The translations under genes and the position numbers were made by a program. A stretch of DNA of 64,000 nt from Methylobacterium sp. J-076. GTDB lineage: Bacteria; Pseudomonadota; Alphaproteobacteria; Rhizobiales; Beijerinckiaceae. Below, piece after piece: positions 15,815 through 22,883 of the stretch. Positions within the stretch are counted from its first letter, which is position 1; the number at the start of each line of letters is the position of its first letter. A model generated the notes under the pieces. That model was not told the origin of the DNA and ran no database searches. It saw only the letters and a list, made by a program, of their open reading frames with translations. Where the stretch lies: contig NZ_JAKSXW010000144.1 in assembly GCF_022829405.1 (NCBI RefSeq), forward strand, positions 1 to 64,000, given 5' to 3'.

Positions 15815-17038
15815 ATGAAGCAAGCCTCCGCGCCGCCGCCGGACGCCACCGCCCTCACGGTGAGGGCGCTCCCCGGGCTCAAGGAGATCGGCGCGCAGGC
15901 CTGGGATGCCTGCGCCCTCTCGCCGGAGACGCTGGCGGACGGGGACGAGACCTACAACCCGTTCGTCACCCACGCCTTCCTCTCCTCCCTGGAGGATTCG
16001 GGCTGCGTCTCGCGCCGCACCGGCTGGCTGCCGGTGCACGTGCTGGTCGAGCGGGCCGGCACGCTGCTCGGCGCGGCCCCCTGCTACCTGAAATCCCACA
16101 GCCAGGGCGAGTACGTGTTCGACCACGGCTGGGCCGACGCCTTCGAGCGCGCCGGGGGCAACTACTACCCGAAGCTGCAGGTCAGCGTGCCCTTCACCCC
16201 CGTGACCGGGCCGCGTTTCCTCATCGCCCCCGGCGCCGACCCGAACGAGGCGACGGCCGCCCTCGTGGCGGGGCTGCGGGCCCTGCGGGGGGAGACGGAG
16301 GCGTCCTCGATCCACGTCACCTTCATGCGCGAGGCCGAGTGGGCGCGGGCCGGGGCGGCGGGCTTCCTCCAGCGCACCGACCAGCAGTTCCACTGGGAGA
16401 ACGACGGCTACGCCACCTTCGACGACTTCCTGAACGCCCTCGCCTCGCGCAAGCGCAAGACCATCCGCCGGGAGCGCCGGGATGCCCTCGCGCCGGGCAT
16501 CACCATCGAGCACCTCACCGGCGCGGACCTGACCGAGGCGGTCTGGGACGCCTTCTACGCGTTCTATACGGACACCGGCTCGCGCAAGTGGGGCCGCCCC
16601 TACCTGAACCGAAGGTTCTTCTCCCTGCTCACCGAGCGGATGGCGGACCGGGTCCTGCTGATCATGGCCAAGCGCGAGGGGCGCTACGTCGCGGGCGCCA
16701 TCAACATGATCGGCGACACGGCGCTCTACGGGCGCAACTGGGGCTGCGTCGAGGACCACCCGTTCCTGCATTTCGAGGTCTGCTACTACCAAGCGATCGA
16801 GTTCGCGATCACGCACGGCCTCAAGCGGGTCGAGGCGGGGGCGCAGGGGGAGCACAAGCTCGCCCGGGGCTACCGCCCGGTGCTGATGCACTCCGCCCAC
16901 GACATCGCCGACCCGTCGCTGCGGCGGGCGGTGGCCGATTACTTGCAGCGTGAGCGTGCCCACGTCGCCGAAGCGGTGGACGTCCTCGACACCCTCACCC
17001 CGTTCCGGCGCGGCACCCCCGACGAGCAGGATTCATGA
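15815..17038 (+). CDS. COG3146-type GNAT-like protein (DUF482)
   Basis: A 407-residue protein of the COG3146/DUF482 family, described as peptidogalycan-biosynthesis or FemAB-like GNAT proteins of unproved function. Conserved features are NPFVTHAFLSSLEDSG near residue 48, SHSQGEYVFDHGWADAFER near 95, YYPKLQVSVPFTPVTGPR, HVTFMREAEW, and the C-terminal block KWGRPYLNRRFF...GAQGEHKLARGYRP. There are no membrane segments. The ATG at 15815 follows the consensus-free stretch ctggggg. It overlaps the next gene by ATGA, so the two are probably made together. Confidence 0.85.
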   Translation: MKQASAPPPDATALTVRALPGLKEIGAQAWDACALSPETLADGDETYNPFVTHAFLSSLEDSGCVSRRTGWLPVHVLVERAGTLLGAAPCYLKSHSQGEYVFDHGWADAFERAGGNYYPKLQVSVPFTPVTGPRFLIAPGADPNEATAALVAGLRALRGETEASSIHVTFMREAEWARAGAAGFLQRTDQQFHWENDGYATFDDFLNALASRKRKTIRRERRDALAPGITIEHLTGADLTEAVWDAFYAFYTDTGSRKWGRPYLNRRFFSLLTERMADRVLLIMAKREGRYVAGAINMIGDTALYGRNWGCVEDHPFLHFEVCYYQAIEFAITHGLKRVEAGAQGEHKLARGYRPVLMHSAHDIADPSLRRAVADYLQRERAHVAEAVDVLDTLTPFRRGTPDEQDS

Positions 17039-18195
17039 ACCCGATCGCGCGCATCCAGGGCTTCTCCGACGACCTCACCGCCCTCCGGCGGGACCTGCAC
17101 GCCCATCCCGAGATCGGCTTCGAGGAGGTGCGCACCTCCGGCATCGTGGCCGAGCTGCTCGAAGGGTTCGGCTGCGAGGTCCATCGCGGAATCGGCGGCA
17201 CGGGGGTCGTCGGGCTGCTCAAGGGCCGCACCGACAGCGGCCGCCGGATCGGCCTGCGCGCCGACATGGACGCCCTGCCCATCGAGGAGGAGACCAACCT
17301 CCCCTACCGCTCGACGATCCCCGGCAAGATGCACGCCTGCGGGCATGACGGGCACACGACGATGCTCGTCGGCGCGGCGCGCTACCTCGCCGAGACCCGG
17401 AATTTCGACGGCACGGCGGTGTTCATCTTCCAGCCCGCGGAGGAGGGCCTCGGCGGCGCCCGCGCCATGCTGAAGGACGGGCTGTTCGAGCGGTTTCCGT
17501 GCGACGAGATCTACGGCCTGCACAACCAGCCGGGGGGCCGGCACGGGCAGATCAAGCTCTGCCCCGGCCCGATCATGGCGGCAGCGGACTTCTTCGACAT
17601 CCGCATCCGCGGCCGGGGCATCCACGCGGCGCAGCCCCACCGGGGCAACGATCCGATCATCGTCGCCACCGGCCTCGCCCAGGCGCTGCAATCCATCGTC
17701 TCGCGCAACGCCGACCCGCTGAAGTCGATCGTGCTCTCGATCACCCGGATCGCGGCGGGCTCGGCCTACAACGTCATCCCCGAGACGGCGCACATGGCCG
17801 GCACGGTGCGGACCTTCGATGCGGGGGTCCGCACCCTCGCCGGCACCCGGATCCGCGAGCTGGCGGCGGGCTTCGCCGCCGCCTACGGCGCCGAGATCGA
17901 GGTGGACCTGCGGGACGTGTTCTCGGTGCTGGAGAACGCCCCGGACCAAGCCGCCGCCGCGACCGAGGTCGCCACCGAACTGCTGGGCGCCGAGAACGTC
18001 GATCCGCACGCCACCCCGCGCATGGGCAGCGAGGATTTCGCCGACATGACGATGCGGGTGCCCGGCGCCTATGTCTGGCTCGGGGCCGGGCCGGGGCCGG
18101 GGCTGCACAACGCCGCCTACAATTTCGAGGATTCGATCATCCCCATCGGCAGCGCCTTCCTGGCGCGGATAGTGGAGCGCCGCACCGCCGCGTAA
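17035..18195 (+). CDS. M20 family amidohydrolase (hippurate hydrolase/aminoacylase-like)
   Basis: A 386-residue zinc amidohydrolase of the M20D type that removes N-acyl groups from amino acids. The metal-binding and catalytic signatures are complete: DLHAHPEIGFEE near residue 20, LRADMDALPI near 77, HACGHDGHTTML near 100, FQPAEEGLGGARAM near 133, and a C-terminal MGSEDFADM. HipO/AmhX-like enzymes share this sequence, and the natural substrate cannot be told. The start overlaps the preceding GNAT-like gene (ATGA). A second M20 protein, ArgE, lies at 8.1-9.2 kb but is a different subgroup. Confidence 0.9.
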   Translation: MNPIARIQGFSDDLTALRRDLHAHPEIGFEEVRTSGIVAELLEGFGCEVHRGIGGTGVVGLLKGRTDSGRRIGLRADMDALPIEEETNLPYRSTIPGKMHACGHDGHTTMLVGAARYLAETRNFDGTAVFIFQPAEEGLGGARAMLKDGLFERFPCDEIYGLHNQPGGRHGQIKLCPGPIMAAADFFDIRIRGRGIHAAQPHRGNDPIIVATGLAQALQSIVSRNADPLKSIVLSITRIAAGSAYNVIPETAHMAGTVRTFDAGVRTLAGTRIRELAAGFAAAYGAEIEVDLRDVFSVLENAPDQAAAATEVATELLGAENVDPHATPRMGSEDFADMTMRVPGAYVWLGAGPGPGLHNAAYNFEDSIIPIGSAFLARIVERRTAA

Positions 18196-18238
18196 GCGGG
18201 ACAGGGGCCGGTGGGCAAGACCAAAGGGGGGAGACGCG

Positions 18239-18346
18239 ATGCCGTCCGACATCCAGGAATCGCGGGCGAGCCTGATCTTGCTCGGTGTGTCCGTTGCGGC
18301 GGTGCTGATCTTCGGCGCCCTCACCCTGCTGACGCAGATCGGCTGA
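18239..18346 (+). CDS. 35-residue single-span membrane peptide
   Basis: A very short ORF that a length cutoff would hide. It encodes 35 residues: a polar start (MPSDIQESRAS), then about 22 hydrophobic residues (LILLGVSVAAVLIFGAL...) and a short end, ending LLTQIG. The ATG has one of the strongest Shine-Dalgarno sequences in the window (aaaggggggaga). It follows the M20 gene by 43 bp on the same strand and is followed by a family B repeat. No function can be given; the form is that of a small inner-membrane protein. Confidence 0.6.
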   Translation: MPSDIQESRASLILLGVSVAAVLIFGALTLLTQIG

Positions 18347-18375
18347 CATCATCCGGGCGGGGCCAGACCCGACCC

Positions 18376-18470
18376 CGTCATTGCGAGCGACAGCGAAGCA
18401 ACCCAGCCGGCACTCCCTTGTCCGGACCCGTCGCGCCCTGGATTGCTTCGGCTCCGCCTCGCAATGACGG
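18376..18470. repeat. Family B repeat, copy 2
   Basis: The best-preserved family B copy, 95 bp. Its ends are inverted: CGTCATTGCGAGCG on the left and CTCGCAATGACGG on the right, with GAAGCAACCCAG and CTGGATTGCTTC as inner arms. It lies in the convergent gap between the small membrane peptide and modC, a usual place for such elements. Confidence 0.8.
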
Positions 18471-18536
18471 GGTGGGCCATCGGTGGCCGCATCGCCATGG
18501 CCCCTGGTCCTGTCGGAAGCGCTGCCCTGTCGCCGC

Positions 18537-19649
18537 TCAGATCGCGATGGTCGGGCGCCCCGTCCCGAAGCCGGCCGGGTCGAAGGCGGCGCTCTTGATG
18601 ATCGCCACCACCTCCCGGCCCGGCACGAGGCCGAGGTCGCGCACCGCGGCCTCGGTCAGGCGGGCGGTCAGCAGCGCGCCCCCGCAATCGATCTCGACCA
18701 GCACGCCGGTCCCGGCAGGCGCCAAGGCCGCCACCCGCCCCGGCAGGGCGTTGCGGGCGGAGAGGCCCTGGGGCATCGCCGTGGCCACCAGCACGTCCCG
18801 GGCGGGGATGCGCACGCGCACGCTCGCGCCGGGCGGCCGGGCGAGGTCCGGCACCAGCAGGGTGCCGGCCTGCCCGGTGAGGCGGGTGAGGCCGGTTCGC
18901 GGGTCGCGCCCCTCCACCACCATGGCGAGGAGGGCCCCCGGCTCCCCGTGGAGGGGGATCAGGTCGGCCCGGCGCAGGATCTCCTCCGCGGGGCCGGTCG
19001 CCGCGACGCGGCCGGCATCGAGCACGACGATCGTGGCGGCGAGGCGGGCCACCTCCGCCACGGAATGGCTGACATAGACGATGGGCACCCCCGCCTCGTC
19101 GCGCAGGCGCTCGATATAGGGGAGGATCTCGGCCTTGCGCGCCTCGTCGAGGGCGGCCAGCGGCTCGTCCATCAGCAGCAGGTGGGGCCGCGCCAGGAGC
19201 GCCCGGCCGATGGCGACGCGCTGGCGCTCGCCCCCCGACAGCCCCGCCGGCCGGCGGGCGAGGAGCGGCGCGATCCCGAGCATCCCCGTCACCGCGGCGA
19301 ACTCCGCCGCGTCGTGGGGCAGGCGGGCGAAGACCCGGCCGTAGGCGAGGTTCCGGGCGACGCTGAGATGCGGGAACAGCCGGGCATCCTGGAACACCAC
19401 CCCGACCCGGCGGCGGTGCGGCGGCAGGGCGATCCCCGCCCCCCGGTCCACGAGGACGTGGCCCGACACGGCGATCCGCCCCCGGTCGGGGGTGGCGAGG
19501 CCGGCGATCAGGTCGATCAGCGTGGTCTTGCCCGAGCCCGAGCGCCCGAACAGGGCGGTGAGCCCCGGCCCGGCGGCGAAGGCCGCCTCCAGGGCGAAAT
19601 CCCCCCGCCGGAGGGACACGTCCACCGTGATGGCGGGCGGGCGCGTCAT
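18537..19649 (-). CDS. modC: Molybdate ABC transporter ATP-binding protein
   Basis: The ATPase of the molybdate importer. The 370-residue product has Walker A GRSGSGKTT near residue 38, the Q-loop FQDARLFPHL, the ABC signature LSGGERQR near 132, Walker B LLLMDEP and the H-loop VSHS. The last about 110 residues form a TOBE/MOP molybdate-binding domain (SARNALPGRVAALAP...), which distinguishes ModC from sugar ATPases. The ATG at 19649 overlaps the modB stop (ATGA). It is the last gene of modABC. Confidence 0.94.
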   Translation of the reverse strand: MTRPPAITVDVSLRRGDFALEAAFAAGPGLTALFGRSGSGKTTLIDLIAGLATPDRGRIAVSGHVLVDRGAGIALPPHRRRVGVVFQDARLFPHLSVARNLAYGRVFARLPHDAAEFAAVTGMLGIAPLLARRPAGLSGGERQRVAIGRALLARPHLLLMDEPLAALDEARKAEILPYIERLRDEAGVPIVYVSHSVAEVARLAATIVVLDAGRVAATGPAEEILRRADLIPLHGEPGALLAMVVEGRDPRTGLTRLTGQAGTLLVPDLARPPGASVRVRIPARDVLVATAMPQGLSARNALPGRVAALAPAGTGVLVEIDCGGALLTARLTEAAVRDLGLVPGREVVAIIKSAAFDPAGFGTGRPTIAI

Positions 19650-20341
19650 CCCGCCCCCAGCCGCCGGCCGGCCCTGGCGGCGAGCGCCTCGGAGACGAGG
19701 AGCGCCGTGATCGACAGGGCCACCGAGACGAGGGTGAGCCGCAGGGCCGCCCCCTCCCCGCCCGGCACCTGCGTGAGGGTGTAGATCGCCGAGGGCAGGG
19801 TCTGGGTCTGGCCGGGGATGTTCGAGACGAAGGTGATCGTCGCGCCGAACTCGCCCATCGCCTTGGCGAAGGCCAGCACCGCCCCCGCGAGGCAGCCCGG
19901 CAGGCTCAGCGGCAGGGTCACGGTGAGGAAGACGAGGACGGGCGGGGCGCCGAGGGTCCCGGCGGCCTCCTCCAGGCGCCGGTCCACCGCCTCGAAGGAC
20001 AGGCGCATCGCCCTCACCATCAGGGGAAATCCCATCACCGCGCAGGCCAGCGCCGCCCCGGTCCAGCGGAAGGCGAAGACGATGCCGACCTCGGCCAGCG
20101 GCGCCCCGAGGACCCCCCGGCGGCCGAAGGCGAGGAGCAGCAGGTAGCCGGTCACCACCGGCGGCAGGATCAGCGGCAGGTGGACGAGCCCGTCGAGGAG
20201 CGCCCGGCCGGGGAAGCGGCGCCGGGCCAGCAGCCACGCCACCCCGAGCCCGAGGGGCAGGGAGGCGAGGGTCGCCGTCGCCGCCACCAGCAGGCTGAGC
20301 CGGACGGCCTGCCATTCCTCCGTGCCGAGGCCCAAGATCAT
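19646..20341 (-). CDS. modB: Molybdate ABC transporter permease
   Basis: The 231-residue inner-membrane permease of the molybdate importer. It has about five or six membrane segments, beginning LSLLVAATATLASLPLGLG, and the EAA loop that contacts ModC (EEAAGTLGAPPVLVFLTVTLPL, near residue 125), followed by AKAMGEFGATITFVSN, a strong ModB signature. Stop and modC start overlap. It is separated from modA by 116 bp that contain a shortened family A repeat. Confidence 0.94.
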   Translation of the reverse strand: MILGLGTEEWQAVRLSLLVAATATLASLPLGLGVAWLLARRRFPGRALLDGLVHLPLILPPVVTGYLLLLAFGRRGVLGAPLAEVGIVFAFRWTGAALACAVMGFPLMVRAMRLSFEAVDRRLEEAAGTLGAPPVLVFLTVTLPLSLPGCLAGAVLAFAKAMGEFGATITFVSNIPGQTQTLPSAIYTLTQVPGGEGAALRLTLVSVALSITALLVSEALAARAGRRLGAG

Positions 20342-20387
20342 CGGAGGAATGTCACCGCCATCACCGTTCCGCCTGTCCCCTCACCGA

Positions 20388-20448
20388 CCTCATCCCGAGG
20401 TGCCGCGACGCGGCCCCGAAGGAGGCTGTGGAGGGGGAGTCCCGCCGC
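20388..20448. repeat. Family A repeat, internally deleted copy
   Basis: A shortened family A element between modA and modB. It begins CCTCATCCCGAGGTGCC, keeps the CCCCGAAGGAGG block and ends GCCGCACTC; the right outer arm is lost. It interrupts the operon without separating the reading frames and could affect differential expression of modA versus modBC. Confidence 0.6.
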
Positions 20449-20457
20449 ACTCTTCCC

Positions 20458-21270
20458 TCAATGGCCATGGCCGGGGGCGCCGATCACCGTGAAGCCCTGC
20501 CGCTCGAACGCGGCCCGGGCGGGCGCGCCCTTCAGGAAGGCGAGGAACGCGTCGGCATCGGGGTTGGCCGAGTCCTTCGTCAGGGCGGCCGGGTAGACGA
20601 TGGGCGGATGGCTGTCGGAGGGGAAGGTCGCCACCACCCTCACCTTCGGGTCGGCGGCGGCGTCGGTGGCGTAGACGATGCCCAGCGGCGCCTCGCCCCG
20701 GGCGACGAGGAGCAGCGCGGCGCGCACGTTCTCGGCCTCGGCCACCTGCCCCTTCACCGCGTCCCAGCCGCCGAGCTTCTCCAGCGCCGCCCGGCCGTAC
20801 TTGCCCGCCGGCACCGCCTGCGTGTTCGCCATGGCGAGCTTGCCCCCCGCCAACGCCTTGGACAGGACCGAGCCGAGATCCGGGGCGAGGGCGATCTGCG
20901 GGTCCGCCCCCGCCGTGCCGGAGGCTGGGGCGATCAGCACGAGGGCGTTGCGGAGGAGGTCGAATCGGCTGCCCGGCCGGAGGCCCCCGGCCTTCTCGGC
21001 GTAATCCATCCACGCCTCGTCGGCGGAGATGAACAGGTCGGCCGGCGCCCCCGCCTCGATCTGCTTGGCCAGGGCGTTGGAGCCCGCATAGGCGATGCGG
21101 GTGGTCTTGCCGGCCTGCTGGGTCCAGGCGGCGGAGACGTCGTCCAGGGCGTTCTTGAGGCTCGCGGCGGCGAAGACCACCACCGGCTCGGCCGCCCGCG
21201 CGGGCGCCGCAGGGGCAAGCGGGAGTGCGGCCAGGGCCGCCGCGAGCCAGATCCGCCGTGTGATCGCCAT
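20458..21270 (-). CDS. modA: Molybdate-binding periplasmic protein
   Basis: The periplasmic substrate-binding protein of the importer, 270 residues. It begins with a typical Sec signal peptide (positively charged MAITRRIW, hydrophobic core, cleavage after APARAA). The mature start VVVFAAASLKNALDDV and the sequence AGSNALAKQIEAGAPADLFISADEAWMDY are hallmark ModA motifs. The ATG has aggac just upstream. modA is first of modABC; a palindrome-like sequence at 21300-21326 upstream may be a molybdate-responsive operator. Confidence 0.95.
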   Translation of the reverse strand: MAITRRIWLAAALAALPLAPAAPARAAEPVVVFAAASLKNALDDVSAAWTQQAGKTTRIAYAGSNALAKQIEAGAPADLFISADEAWMDYAEKAGGLRPGSRFDLLRNALVLIAPASGTAGADPQIALAPDLGSVLSKALAGGKLAMANTQAVPAGKYGRAALEKLGGWDAVKGQVAEAENVRAALLLVARGEAPLGIVYATDAAADPKVRVVATFPSDSHPPIVYPAALTKDSANPDADAFLAFLKGAPARAAFERQGFTVIGAPGHGH

Positions 21271-21299
21271 CGTCCTGTCCCCGCGTCCGGAAACCCGAC

Positions 21300-21326
21300 C
21301 GTCGTATCCGGGCGGCTATGGCGACG
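21300..21326 (-). promoter_or_regulatory. Imperfect dyad upstream of modA, possible ModE-type site
   Basis: CGTCGTAT and CTATGGCGACG form an imperfect dyad about 8 bp apart, 30 bp upstream of the modA ATG. ModE-type operators are dyads with TAT-containing arms. The match is loose, and no modE gene is in the window. Confidence 0.25.
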
Positions 21327-21392
21327 ATCTTATGGCCGGTGCGCCCGGCGGCAAGGCCGCCCCGGCGCCGGACGGGGCGGCGGGAGGGCGAA

Positions 21393-21590
21393 TCAGCCGT
21401 TCTCAGTGGCTTTGGCGGGGGCGTCCTCCGCCCGGTGCAGGCGGCTCAACGCCACCAGGAGGCGGCCCGGCAGGGGCGAATCGGGCAGCGGCGCCCCGAA
21501 ATGCGCGTCACGCCGCCGGGGCGACGGCGGCGCCAGAACGATCGGCCCATGCGGGCCGGGCTGGCCAGGGAGGGGACGATTCGAACGCAT
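21393..21590 (-). CDS. Small hypothetical protein behind an EcfG-type promoter
   Basis: A 65-residue ORF with normal high-GC codon use (third positions nearly all G or C). It is proline- and arginine-rich at the start (MRSNRPLPGQPGPHGP) and ends in a short amphipathic segment, DSPLPGRLLVALSRLHRAED, which loosely recalls the C-terminal end of NepR anti-sigma factors. A GTG at 21593 is an alternative start with better Shine-Dalgarno spacing. A consensus EcfG promoter lies 46-70 bp upstream and would start transcription just before this start, ruling out the longer ATG at 21668. Probable role: general stress response; exact function unknown. Confidence 0.5.
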   Translation of the reverse strand: MRSNRPLPGQPGPHGPIVLAPPSPRRRDAHFGAPLPDSPLPGRLLVALSRLHRAEDAPAKATENG

Positions 21591-21635
21591 CACTCTTACG
21601 CATCCCTCGAACGACTTCGTCACGAAGCCGGCAAA

Positions 21636-21660
21636 AACGTCGGCCCCGGGCGCCGGTTCC
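21636..21660 (-). promoter_or_regulatory. EcfG (general stress sigma) type promoter
   Basis: On the minus strand GGAAC (21660-21656) is followed after exactly 16 bp by CGTT (21639-21636). This is the GGAAC-N16/17-CGTT consensus known for EcfG in Methylobacterium and related bacteria. The predicted start near 21629 gives a leader of about 35-40 nt to the small ORF at 21590. Confidence 0.6.
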
Positions 21661-21837
21661 GGGCCCATGTGGTGAACGGACGGTCACGATGCCGCAATCC
21701 CAGGCACTCCGCCCGCGATTCGCGGCGGGCGTTGCGCGACGTCGCGGCGGGAACACTCAGCAAGAACCCGCGGCAAGAACCCGGGATCGTGCGGATTCCC
21801 CTGTGACAGGGGGCGCCGGGGCGCTTACATCGCCGCC

Positions 21838-22764
21838 ATGCTCGAAGGTCTGCCGCCCCACCGACCGACTCACATCCTGCGCCTCGACACCGACGAGAGG
21901 TCGGCGCGGGCGATGACGGACCTGCTCGGCGAGATGTTCGATCCCACGGACACGGCGGTGGCCGCCTTCGAGGATGCGGACGGCAAGACGTGGCGGCTCG
22001 AAGCCTATTTCGCCGACGCGCCGGACGAGGCGTTCGTCCGCGACCTGATCCGCCCGGTCATCGGCCCGGCGGCCGACGAGGCCGAGTTCCGCACCATCGC
22101 CGAGCAGGATTGGGTGCGCGCCTCTCTGGAGGGGCTGAAGCCGGTCCGGGCCGGCCGCTTCCTGATCCACGGCGCGCACGACCGGGAGTCGCGGCGGACG
22201 AACGACCTCGCCATCGAGATCGAGGCGGCGCTCGCCTTCGGCACCGGCCACCACGGCACGACGCTGGGATGCCTGCAGGCCTTCGTCGCCGAGCGGAAGC
22301 GCCGCCGGCCGCGCCACGTCCTCGACGTGGGCACGGGCACGGGCATCCTCGCCTTCGCCGCCGCCATGGACCTGCGCCGGCCGGTGGTGGCGGGGGACCT
22401 CGACGGGGAGGCGGTGCTCACCGCCCGGGAGAACGCCCGCCTCAACGGCCTGGGGCCGTGGCTGAAGCTCTACCACGCGGCCGGCACCCGCCACCGCATG
22501 GCCGCCCGGCCCCGGCACTTCGACCTCGTCTTCGCCAACATCCTCGCCAAGCCCCTGCGGCTCCTGGCCCCGAGCCTGTCCGCCGTGGTGGCCCGGGGCG
22601 GGACCCTCGTCCTGTCCGGCCTGATCGAGCGGGACGTGCCGGGCGTCCTCTCCGCCTACCGCCACCAGGGCTTCGCCCTGTCGCAGCGCGGCACGATCGA
22701 GGGCTGGGTCCACCTCGTCCTGCGCCGGGGCGGGGCCGCGGCGCGGGGGCGGGCGCGGCGCTGA
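21838..22764 (+). CDS. prmA: Ribosomal protein L11 methyltransferase
   Basis: An S-adenosylmethionine-dependent enzyme that methylates amino groups of ribosomal protein L11. The 308-residue product has the family N-terminal domain and then the class I methyltransferase fold: AFGTGHHGTTLGCLQ near residue 135, SAM motif I DVGTGTGILAFAA near 162, and FANILAKPL (the NxxA/NPP-like active motif region) near 235. The start is an ATG after a GC-rich leader. The stop is followed 8 bp later by a perfect 14-bp hairpin (22772-22804). Confidence 0.92.
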   Translation: MLEGLPPHRPTHILRLDTDERSARAMTDLLGEMFDPTDTAVAAFEDADGKTWRLEAYFADAPDEAFVRDLIRPVIGPAADEAEFRTIAEQDWVRASLEGLKPVRAGRFLIHGAHDRESRRTNDLAIEIEAALAFGTGHHGTTLGCLQAFVAERKRRRPRHVLDVGTGTGILAFAAAMDLRRPVVAGDLDGEAVLTARENARLNGLGPWLKLYHAAGTRHRMAARPRHFDLVFANILAKPLRLLAPSLSAVVARGGTLVLSGLIERDVPGVLSAYRHQGFALSQRGTIEGWVHLVLRRGGAAARGRARR

Positions 22765-22771
22765 GGGCCGG

Positions 22772-22804
22772 CCCCCTCTCCCCGCAAGACGCGGGGAGAG
22801 GGGG
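22772..22804. repeat. Family C hairpin after prmA
   Basis: A perfect 14-bp stem (CCCCCTCTCCCCGC and its reverse complement) with loop AAGAC. The same CCCTCTCCCC type recurs at 45031-45221, 51989-52009 and 54657-54684. It lacks a T-run, so if it acts as a terminator it would be of an unusual type; it may also shield the prmA mRNA 3' end. Confidence 0.7.
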
Positions 22805-22883
22805 GCCCCGAGTCGTCCGTGGAGGAGGCGCCTATGGGGAAATCCATTTGCCCGCCGCCCGCCGCGGGCGATAGGCTCGGGGC

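Noticed and set aside
21318..21806. 162-codon plus-strand ORF upstream of prmA
   Set aside because: Codon bias and the EcfG promoter support the minus-strand 65-residue ORF here; this frame is a shadow with no start signal.
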